A DNA stretch of 15,252 bases from Clostridia bacterium (GTDB lineage Bacteria; Bacillota; Clostridia; Oscillospirales; CAG-272): assembly GCA_017461825.1 (NCBI GenBank), contig JAFTXB010000259.1, forward strand, positions 1-15,252. Direction: 5' to 3'. Made by a program: the position numbers and the translations under genes. Shown one piece after another: positions 6,890 through 13,959 of the stretch; the first letter of the stretch is position 1, and each line of letters opens with the position of its first letter. Under the pieces are notes generated by a model. That model searched no databases and had not been told where the DNA came from. It worked only from the letters and a program-made list of their open reading frames with translations.

Positions 6890-7924
6890 ATGAAAATGAC
6901 GTTTCGCTGGTACGGTGAGGGTGACAGCATTCCGCTGCCCTATATCCGTCAGATCCCCGGCATGAGCGGTGTTGTCACCGCCGTTTACGACATCCCCGTG
7001 GGCGAAGTATGGCCCATGGATCGCATCCTGCGTCTCAAATCGCTTTGCGAGGCGAACGCGCTTGAGATGGAGGTCATTGAAAGCGTTCCCGTCCACGAGG
7101 ACATCAAGCTTGGCCGTCCCACGCGCGACCGTTATATCGCAAACTACGCAGAAACCATCCGAAATCTTGGGCAAGCAGGCGTAAAATGCATCTGCTACAA
7201 TTTTATGCCCGTGTTTGACTGGCTCCGCACCAATCTGCACACCGAGGCGCCCGACGGCTCCAACGCGCTCTCCTACAACCACGAAGAGCTCATGGCGCTC
7301 GATCCCCACGACCTGCACCTGCCGGGTTGGGACGAAAGCTACACCCCCGCCGAGCTGCAAAGCCTGCTCGACGCCTACAGCGGCATTTCGCACGAGCAGC
7401 TGTTTGAAAATCTCGTTTATTTCCTCAAGGGCATCATGCCCGCCTGCGACGAGGCAGGCATCAACATGGCGATCCACCCCGACGATCCGCCGTGGGATAT
7501 GTTCGGTCTCCCCCGTATCATTACGGGCATGGAAAGCTACAACAAGCTCTTTGCCGCCGTTCCCAATCCCCACAACGGCATCACGCTGTGCACGGGCTCC
7601 TTGGGCGCGGGACGCGACAACGACATGGTCGCCATGGCAAAAGCACTCGCTCCGCGCTCCTATTTCGTCCATCTGCGCCAAATTCGCCACGAGGGCAAGC
7701 TCGACTTCTGCGAGTCGGGACACCTGACCTCGGCGGGCAGCCTCGATATGTACGGCATCGTCAAGGCTTTGGTTGACGCAGGCTTTGACGGCTACGTCCG
7801 CCCCGACCACGGACGCAATATCTGGGGCGAGGACGGCAAGCCCGGCTATGGACTCTACGACAGAGCTTTGGGCGCCTGCTACCTCTACGGCTTGTTTGAA
7901 GCCATTGAAAAAAGCGCGAACTGA
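6890..7924 (+). CDS. uxuA: Mannonate dehydratase
   Basis: This enzyme removes water from D-mannonate to give 2-keto-3-deoxy-D-gluconate, the last Ashwell step before KDG kinase. It is 344 residues, the compact form seen in Gram-positive bacteria rather than the ~394 of E. coli. Visible marks: FRWYG (5-9), ICYNFMPVFDWLRT (101-114), the metal-binding HPDDPPW (196-202), CTGSLGAG (234-241), FVHLRQIR (259-266) and RPDHGR (304-309). H196, C234, H261 and D306/H307 are the expected metal site. The start is set by an AGAAAGGAA ribosome site. It ends the tightly spaced second block; a 326-base repeat region separates it from the oxidoreductase that supplies its substrate. Confidence 0.95.
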   Translation: MKMTFRWYGEGDSIPLPYIRQIPGMSGVVTAVYDIPVGEVWPMDRILRLKSLCEANALEMEVIESVPVHEDIKLGRPTRDRYIANYAETIRNLGQAGVKCICYNFMPVFDWLRTNLHTEAPDGSNALSYNHEELMALDPHDLHLPGWDESYTPAELQSLLDAYSGISHEQLFENLVYFLKGIMPACDEAGINMAIHPDDPPWDMFGLPRIITGMESYNKLFAAVPNPHNGITLCTGSLGAGRDNDMVAMAKALAPRSYFVHLRQIRHEGKLDFCESGHLTSAGSLDMYGIVKALVDAGFDGYVRPDHGRNIWGEDGKPGYGLYDRALGACYLYGLFEAIEKSAN

Positions 7925-7940
7925 TTCATTTTAACGCCAA

Positions 7941-8196
7941 TTTTTTGTCAGAAAACTTTTAAAAAAGTTATACTTGGCGCCAGCGCCAAGACACGTGATT
8001 TGCTACGCAAATACACGTCCGACACCTTTCAAAACTTTCAAAAAAAAATATGGACAGTATAAGATGACTATGCTTCTCCCCATAGTTTTCTAACGGTAAC
8101 GGGATGTTTGATTGCTTGATCCAAGCAATCGCTCCCGCAGACCAAAGCCTGCGCTTTGCTTAGGCGGGACCACCAACCCGAAATGGGCTCCCGAAA
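7941..8196 (+). repeat. Intergenic structured repeat, copy 1 (with hairpin insertion)
   Basis: This fills most of the 326-base gap between uxuA and the SDR gene. It aligns with 9097-9279 in blocks: TTTTTTGTCAGAAAACTTTT (7941-7960); TCCGACACCTTTCAAAACTT (8018-8037); GTTTTCTAACGGTAA (8085-8099); and GCTCCCGCA (8131-8139) with CTCCCGAA (8188-8195). Between these last two lies a small hairpin GGG-ACCACCAA-CCC (8166-8179). Bases 7970-8017 are an extra segment absent from copy 2, made of two palindromes (7973-7990 and 7993-8018). A 9-base-pair hairpin GATTGCTTG/CAAGCAATC lies at 8110-8130, and another, CAAAGC/GCTTTG, at 8143-8158. No open reading frame or clear terminator was found here. Confidence 0.7.
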
Positions 8197-8250
8197 AAGT
8201 TCCATATTGTAATTTGCGATTAGCTTCAACTAAAAAAAGGAGTACGAAAC

Positions 8251-9081
8251 ATGAAATTACCATACAAAATTGACCTTAGCGGCAAGGTTGCCGTGATTAC
8301 GGGTGCGGGCGGCATTCTGATGAGTGAATTCGCGCGCGCACTGGCAGAATGCGGTGCCAAAGTAGCCCTGCTCGACATCAACGAAAAAGCCGCAAACGAG
8401 GTTGCGGCAAGCATTGGAGAAAACGCTTTGGCGCTCCCCACCAACTGTCTTGAAAAGGCAAGCATTATCAAGGCGCGCGACGCGGTGCACGAAAAATTCG
8501 GCAAGGTAGACATTCTCATCAACGGTGCGGGAGGAAATAACCCCCGCGCTACCTGCGACAACGAGATCATGACCCCCGACACCGAAGGGCTGAAAACATT
8601 CTTTGACCTCGACGAATCGGGGCTGAAGTTTGTGTTTGATCTCAACATCACCTCCGCCTTTCTCGTCACGCAGGTCTTTGCCGAGGACATGGTAAAGTGC
8701 GGCGGCAATATCATCAACATCTCGTCGATGAACGCCTTCCGACCTTTAACCAAGATCCCCGCCTACAGTGCGGCAAAGGCGGGTATTTCCAACTTTACCG
8801 AGTGGCTGGCTGTCCACTTTGCTCCCTGCGGCATCCGTGTCAACGGCATTGCCCCCGGGTTCTTTGTCACCAATCAGAACCGCGCCCTGCTCTTCACCGA
8901 TGACGGCAAGCCCACGGCACGCACCGAAAAGATCCTTGCCGCAACGCCTCAGAAGCGCTTTGGCGAGGTCTCGGATCTTATCGGCACCCTGCTTTGGCTT
9001 GCCTCGGACGAAGCAAGCGGCTTTGTCACCGGCGTCATCATTCCCGTTGACGGCGGCTTCAACGCATACAGCGGAGTTTAA
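8251..9081 (+). CDS. uxuB: SDR-type D-mannonate oxidoreductase (fructuronate reductase)
   Basis: This probable enzyme interconverts D-fructuronate and D-mannonate with NAD(P)H, the step between UxaC and UxuA. The 276-residue protein is a short-chain dehydrogenase. The cofactor loop is the atypical TGAGGILMSEFA (17-28), characteristic of this subgroup rather than TGxxxGIG. Also seen are LLDIN with D42 (NAD(H) preference), NGAGGNNPRAT (91-101), DLNITSAFL (130-138), ISSMN (157-161), the catalytic Y172-SAA-K176, and the closing VDGGFNAYSG. It is unrelated in fold to E. coli UxuB but matches the Gram-positive type. An AAAGGAG ribosome site precedes the start. The gene is flanked on both sides by copies of the same intergenic repeat in direct orientation. 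The SDR family is certain; the substrate rests on motif and context. Confidence 0.85.
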   Translation: MKLPYKIDLSGKVAVITGAGGILMSEFARALAECGAKVALLDINEKAANEVAASIGENALALPTNCLEKASIIKARDAVHEKFGKVDILINGAGGNNPRATCDNEIMTPDTEGLKTFFDLDESGLKFVFDLNITSAFLVTQVFAEDMVKCGGNIINISSMNAFRPLTKIPAYSAAKAGISNFTEWLAVHFAPCGIRVNGIAPGFFVTNQNRALLFTDDGKPTARTEKILAATPQKRFGEVSDLIGTLLWLASDEASGFVTGVIIPVDGGFNAYSGV

Positions 9082-9096
9082 AATCGCAAAATATTG

Positions 9097-9279
9097 TTTT
9101 TTGTCAGAAAACTTTTGAAAAAGTTTTCCGACACCTTTCAAAACTTAAAAAAAATATATTGTGGTGTTTTTGGCGTCTCTTTTCGTTTTCTGACGGTAAA
9201 AGAACATTTGATCACTTTATCCGAATAATAGCTCCCGCAACCGTTTTGGGACCACTAACCCAAAACGGTCTCCCGAATA
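9097..9279 (+). repeat. Intergenic structured repeat, copy 2
   Basis: Blocks align with copy 1: 9097-9125 (28 of 29 bases match 7941-7969), 9127-9146 (identical to 8018-8037), GTTTTCTGACGGTAA (9185-9199) and GCTCCCGCA (9231-9239) to CTCCCGAA (9270-9277). It lacks the 48-base insertion. Here the first block forms a hairpin, GAAAACTTTT/AAAAGTTTTC (9107-9128), extended by TGTC/GACA. The last block forms a perfect 11-base-pair stem (9240-9250 with 9259-9269) around the loop ACCACTAA. The base pair next to the loop-closing GGG/CCC is C-G in copy 1 and T-A in copy 2, a compensatory change that hints at a conserved structure. It lies 15 bases after the SDR stop. Confidence 0.7.
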
Positions 9280-9294
9280 AATTAGTATAAACAC

Positions 9295-9333
9295 AAAAAG
9301 AACCGACACACTTCTTTCGTGTCGGTTCTTTTT
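9295..9333. terminator. Bidirectional intrinsic terminator
   Basis: AAAAAGAACCGACAC (9295-9309) pairs with GTGTCGGTTCTTTTT (9319-9333), a perfect 15-base-pair stem with a nine-base loop. A T-run ends it on both strands. It closes the convergent transcripts of the hexuronate cluster (plus) and the small membrane protein (minus), and begins just four bases below that gene's stop codon. Confidence 0.92.
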
Positions 9334-9336
9334 GTA

Positions 9337-9588
9337 TTACTCCATGGGAGCCTCTGGAATCTCGGGAGCTGCTGCGCCTGCGAGTTCTTCATCTTTGATG
9401 AGCAGCATAAAGATGCCGCCAAGCAGATTTACGAACAGCAGAGTCAGTACAGCCATCACGGTAAGCTCAGATTTACTCTTTGCTGTCTTCAGCTTTTTCA
9501 GTGCGATCGCACCGATAATCAGCGGAAAAATCAGAAAGAACTGAAATACCATGCCAAGAATGATAAATACCTTTGCCGCGGTTTTCAT
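9337..9588 (-). CDS. Small two-helix membrane protein of unknown function
   Basis: This 83-residue protein has two hydrophobic segments, about residues 7-29 (VFIILGMVFQFFLIFPLIIG) and 44-64 (VMAVLTLLFVNLLGGIFMLL). A basic loop with several Lys residues joins them, and an acidic, Ala/Pro-rich tail follows. It has the look of short clostridial membrane proteins without an assigned role; I do not recognise a named family. An AAGGAG ribosome site sits nine bases upstream of the start. It has its own near-consensus promoter (9631-9660) and a strong terminator, so it is a complete single-gene unit. By the positive-inside rule the Lys-rich loop would be cytoplasmic and both ends outside. Confidence 0.8.
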   Translation of the reverse strand: MKTAAKVFIILGMVFQFFLIFPLIIGAIALKKLKTAKSKSELTVMAVLTLLFVNLLGGIFMLLIKDEELAGAAAPEIPEAPME

Positions 9589-9630
9589 AAAAATTCTCCT
9601 TGCTGTCTTATTTGTGTTTCCACATACCTT

Positions 9631-9660
9631 ATTATATCACATAAACAGCCTATATGTCAA
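9631..9660 (-). promoter_or_regulatory. Consensus sigma-A promoter of the small membrane protein
   Basis: On the minus strand a perfect TTGACA (9655-9660) and a perfect TATAAT (9631-9636) are spaced by 18 bases, preceded by an AT-rich stretch. Transcription would begin near 9624, about 36 bases upstream of the start codon. It is the best promoter in the window and suggests strong constitutive expression. Confidence 0.88.
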
Positions 9661-9704
9661 TTGTCTATTTCAACTAACCGCACGCAGCTTTTTTGTTTAT
9701 TTTG

Positions 9705-11195
9705 TCAATTCCGTTTTTTTCTCCCACGGCACTTCAGCATTGCGCCGCCTGCCGCCGCGACAATGGCACCCACAGAGCCGCTCACAGCCGCATTGCAGCC
9801 CGATTGCTTTTCATCGGTTCCGCCATTTGTATCAGCGGAAATTTCCGTTGTTTCCTCTCCCGATACAGCAGGCTCCGTGGAGTCCTCGGGCGGTGAATTT
9901 GTTTCGGTGTCGGTGATGGCAGCGGTCGTTTCATCCTCATACGGTGTCAAAGTTGGAATTGCCTCGGCAACATACGTGCCAACCAACAGCTGATTGATAT
10001 CACGCGGTAAAACCAAAACGATCTGTTGCGAGTTTGCGTAGGTTGCGGTTTGGTTCGTTGCCACCCATGACGAAAATCCCGGGCAAACGGTTGCGAAATT
10101 CGCCTTTTCCAAAACGACGCTGTTTCCAACCGCCAAGGTCTTGCAAGCCGCGGTGATCACCTTGTAATCCGCCCTGTTATTGGCTGTTTTATGGACAGTG
10201 TTCCCCTCATATTTCACGGTTACGGTGTAAACAAGCCGCGAGGTGTGCGAGCCGACAATGATATCATTTGCATTGACCAGCGTGGTGTAACAATCCTCTA
10301 AAAGAACGTTGATCGGACACAGCATCGCAAGTGCCGCACTGTCACCGCCCATGCGAAAATCCTTGTTGTCCAAATACATAAACGCGCCTTGATATTGGCT
10401 TGTTCCGCCACGTGAATAGCTGAGATTGATACAGCGTGTCAGCGTAACATTTCCAACCACACGCCCAACAAATCCCGCAGTTTCAACGTTCAGTGCTTTG
10501 GAAAGCGTGCCGTAGTAAACACAATCGGTCATTGTCAGCTCGGAGGCAAAGGAATTGGCACCGACAAATCCGCCGTTGACCTTATACCCCGTTTGGATCG
10601 ACGCATTGTTTGCACAACCCTTTACGGCGGTTTGATTTGCGACGTGCGCGATCATCCCACCTACACGGTAATTGGTAGAAACGTTTGGCGTGGCAAGTGT
10701 TCCGCTGACATGAACATTTTCAATTGTGACAGGTTTGCCGAGCGTTTCAACAGCGAGAAGCGCCGCCATTCCACCGCTGCCCGTTTGGGTGAGCGTGGCA
10801 TGCAAACGCAGATTTCGAATTGTGGCACCGTCGAGCGTGTCAAACATAGCAATTCTCGGCGTGGAGGAGGTCAGTGTGAGATTTTTGATGATCCTGCCGT
10901 TGCCCTCAAAAAAGCCTCTGAATTTTGCGATAGGAGTCCATTTTACGCCGCTCATGTCGATGTCAGCCGTAAGCTTTACAGCCTTTCCGTTATACCAATC
11001 ATTCGCCTCGGCGTTCTCCGCAAAGGCAAGCATATCGGAGACGTTTGAAATGCTAAATATACCGTTTGAATCGGCTTTCCAATTTTGCGTGGGGGCAGCG
11101 GCAACCGCCGACACGGGCATTATGGCAAGCATGGAGCCTATTAAAAGCCCCGCTTGCAAAAACGAGCCGATTTTTGCAAATATCATTTTTTTCAT
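9705..11195 (-). CDS. Secreted, C-terminally anchored repeat-module protein (one module)
   Basis: This 496-residue cell-surface protein has unknown function. A signal peptide (lysines near the start, hydrophobic 13-29, cleavage likely around AVA-A at 30-34) leads into one module (about 39-409). The module begins WKADSNGIFSI and continues through LTADIDMSGVKWTPIAKF to FFEGNGRIIKNL. It then runs through several GLUG-like turns (YRVGGMIAHV, NGGFVGANSF, TAGFVGRVVG), as in parallel beta-helix adhesins. A Thr/Glu/Pro-rich linker (about 414-463) follows, then G466-C467, a hydrophobic helix (about 470-488) and a basic end RGRKKRN. There is no LPxTG motif. The module is clearly homologous to the three in the upstream gene, so the two are tandem paralogues. 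An AAAGGA ribosome site supports the start. Confidence 0.85.
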   Translation of the reverse strand: MKKMIFAKIGSFLQAGLLIGSMLAIMPVSAVAAAPTQNWKADSNGIFSISNVSDMLAFAENAEANDWYNGKAVKLTADIDMSGVKWTPIAKFRGFFEGNGRIIKNLTLTSSTPRIAMFDTLDGATIRNLRLHATLTQTGSGGMAALLAVETLGKPVTIENVHVSGTLATPNVSTNYRVGGMIAHVANQTAVKGCANNASIQTGYKVNGGFVGANSFASELTMTDCVYYGTLSKALNVETAGFVGRVVGNVTLTRCINLSYSRGGTSQYQGAFMYLDNKDFRMGGDSAALAMLCPINVLLEDCYTTLVNANDIIVGSHTSRLVYTVTVKYEGNTVHKTANNRADYKVITAACKTLAVGNSVVLEKANFATVCPGFSSWVATNQTATYANSQQIVLVLPRDINQLLVGTYVAEAIPTLTPYEDETTAAITDTETNSPPEDSTEPAVSGEETTEISADTNGGTDEKQSGCNAAVSGSVGAIVAAAGGAMLKCRGRKKRN

Positions 11196-11234
11196 TTTGT
11201 TTTCCTTTCACGGAAAAAATACGTTTCATACAAA

Positions 11235-11265
11235 GCGGCAGAACGACACGGGGTCGTTCTGCCGC
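11235..11265 (-). terminator. Hairpin between the two surface-protein genes
   Basis: Thirteen bases (11235-11247) pair perfectly with 11253-11265 around a five-base loop, in the 109-base gap after the large gene. On the minus strand only TTTG follows the stem, so termination is probably partial. It lies 40 bases upstream of the 496-residue protein's start. I saw no convincing separate promoter there, so read-through could express the second gene at a reduced level. Confidence 0.6.
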
Positions 11266-11580
11266 CAACGTTACTGTTTATGTAGCGTTACAGATCGCGA
11301 GAGATCAGTCTTCCTTTTTACGGGTCAAGAACATTGCGCCGCCTGCGAGAGCAATGATCACCGCAATGGAGCCGCCAACAACAGAGCCGCAGCCCTTCTT
11401 CTCGTCATCGTCCTTGCCGGTGGTCTCTTCTTCTGCCTTGGTGGTTTCATCACCGGGAGCAGCAGTGGTCTCATCAGAGGGAGCCGTGGTGGTTTCCTCT
11501 TCATCACCGGGACCGGGAGTTACAGGAGGATCAACGGGAGGCTCGGGAAGCTTCCATACGGGGATATCCGTGGGAATGGT

Positions 11581-12771
11581 GCCCTTTACAAAGGTGCCGT
11601 CAAACATGGATGCAACAGAGTTGGGAAGAACCTTTACAATGTTCATGTTTGTGCCGTAGGAAACGGTCTCGTCGGTTGCCTTCCAGTTGGTAAAGGTGGG
11701 GCAAACGGTGGCAAGGTTATCCTTCTTCAGGGTAACGGTCTCGCCAACACCCACAGTCTTAATCGTCTTGGATGCTGCCTCGTAATCAACCTTAAAGCTT
11801 TCCACTTTTTCATTGGTGAATACGGGAGCGGTATCGCCCGTGTAGGAAATGGTCAGCTTGTATGCATTACGGCTTCCGTGTGCACCAACGAGGTAGGAAA
11901 GTGCATCGGTAGGAGCAACGGAGTAGCAGTCAACAAGGTTAACCTCCGAAGGAATCATGGATGCAATAGCAAAGGTATTGCCAATGAGGAAGTCATTGTT
12001 ATCCAAGTATACGAAGGAGCCGCTCCACTGAGAGTTCCACTGAGAAATACCGGTGAGGTTGATGCAACGGGTGAGGTTTACGCTACCAACAACACGGCCG
12101 ATAAAGCCTGCGTTTTCCGCATTGGTCTTTACAAATCTACCGATGAACGCGCAGTCGGTGATTTCAACGAGCGTACCGAACGCGTTGGAACCGACAAAGC
12201 CGGCTGCTGCCTTGTAGCTGCTTGCTACGGTGATGGCACTTACGCAGTTCTTAATGGTAACCTTTGCGGGAGGAAGCTCTTCCTCAGACTCGATGGGATT
12301 TGCGCTTACGTTACCGATCAGACCGCCAACACGGTAAGCGGTGTTAACGTTGGGCGCGGAAAGGGTGGAATCGATGTAAATGTTCTCGAATGTGCAGTCA
12401 AAGTTACCTGCGGTATTACCTACGATACCGCCAACCATGCTGCCTGTTCCGCCTTCCGGAACCTCGGGCATAGTTACGGAACAACCGAGGAAACGAACGT
12501 TCTTCATGGTCATACCGTCACCAACGTTGATCAAACCTCCGAGAGGCTCAACCTTTTGGTTAACAACGAGGTTCTTGATCGCGTAGCCGTTACCCTCAAA
12601 GTAACCCATGAACTTAGCAACAGGAACGAAATCAACCTTCTTCATGTCGATATCAGCGGTGAGCTGTACAGCCTTACCGTTGTACCAACCGTTAGCCTCT
12701 GCGTTTGCAGCAAATGCAAGCAGATCGCCGGGAGTTGCAATGTTGAATACGCCGTTTGCGTCTGCCTTCCA
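11581..12771 (-). repeat. Module 3 of the large surface protein
   Basis: Codons 815-1211 begin WKADANGVFNIATPGDLLAF and end with NSVASMFDGTFVKGT. The start of this module closely matches the single module of the 496-residue neighbour (WKADSNGIFSI, ANAEANGWYNGKAVQLTADI). It holds extra residues around GLINVGDGMTMKN and a PIESEEELPP loop. All four core cysteines (TDC, TRC, VDC, CPT) are present, plus extras. Confidence 0.75.
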
Positions 12772-12792
12772 GTCGGGAGTAGCAACTACGGT

Positions 12793-13950
12793 GTACTGTG
12801 CAACTACGGTTCTCTTGAGCATATTAGCAACGGTCTCGGGCATAATTTCGCCAACAACCTTGGTGTCAGCCGTGCCATAAACGACATTCTTGTCGGTCAT
12901 GACCCAATCAACCTTTGCAAGAGTGATCAAAACTTCGGAGAAGTTATCCTTCGTGTAGGAAACAGTGTCTCCTGCAGCAACGGTCTTGATATGAGGATTA
13001 ACCAAAGTGTAAACATCTACCTTAGCGATATCCGCAGAGGTTGCGCCCGTAGCGGGAACATTATCTGCCGCAACGTAGCTATAAGCGGTCTCTCCGTTGT
13101 ATTTCACAACGATGTTATACTGACCGGCACTTCTTGTACCGTGTCCGCCGAGAATCTTGTCGTCGGCAGCACCCAGAGTGGTAAAGGAATCCTCGATCAC
13201 AATGGTGGGAGCTACGTAGTTTGCGGGAGTTGCGCTGGTATCAAAGTCCTTGTTGTCAAAGTACATCATTGCACCGCTCCACTGACTTGTACCGTCATCC
13301 GCAAAGCCGAGTTTGACACAGCGAGTCATATTAACATCGCCGCCAACACGTCCGATAAACGCGCCGGTCTCAACATTGAGAGATGCATCAAGCTTGCCGG
13401 TGAATGCGCAGTCGATCAGGTTCAGAGTAGAACCGTACTTGGTAGCAGCAACAAAGCCTGCGTTTGTTTTGTAAGCCTTCGCGATATTTACCGCGCTGAC
13501 TGTATTCTTAATGGTAGTGGTGTTGGTTACATAAGCGATAATGCCTGCAACACGGTAAGATTTGTTGTGCGTGGGAGCCGTGATGGTTCCGCCAACGTAA
13601 ACGTTTTCGATGGTAACATCATCACCCGAAGCATACTGAGCGAGGAGTGCTACCACACCGTCTCCGGAGGTTGCGGTAACGGTTACTTCACCTTCCAGAG
13701 TGAGGTTTTTGATAACCGCGCCGTCAAGAGTCTTGAACATTGCGACATGGTCGGTTGCGGATTCGATCTTAATGCCCTTAATTGCAAAGCCGTTACCGTC
13801 AAGAGTACCGGAGAACTTGTCAACCATAGTCCAGGTCTTGCCGGTCATGTCGATATCAGCGGTCAGCTCGATGGACTTGCCCTTGAAGTTGTTCTTGGAG
13901 GCAATCTTTGCAGCAACAGCAATCAGCTCGTCTGCGGTGCCAACCTTAAA
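12793..13950 (-). repeat. Module 2 of the large surface protein
   Basis: Codons 422-807 begin FKVGTADELIAVAAK and include LTADIDMTGKTWTMVDKF and GTLDGNGFAIKG, the equivalents of the region hit by the stops in module 1. It lacks the WxADxNG opening. It keeps the IDC and TRC cysteines but has lost both the EDC and CPGF cysteines found in the other modules. Confidence 0.75.
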
Positions 13951-13959
13951 GGTGGTCTC

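Noticed and set aside
8207..8236. TTGTAA-18-TAAAAA as a separate promoter for the SDR gene
   Set aside because: The -10 match is weak and overlaps the ribosome site, which would leave almost no leader; read-through from uxuA or a start further up is more likely.
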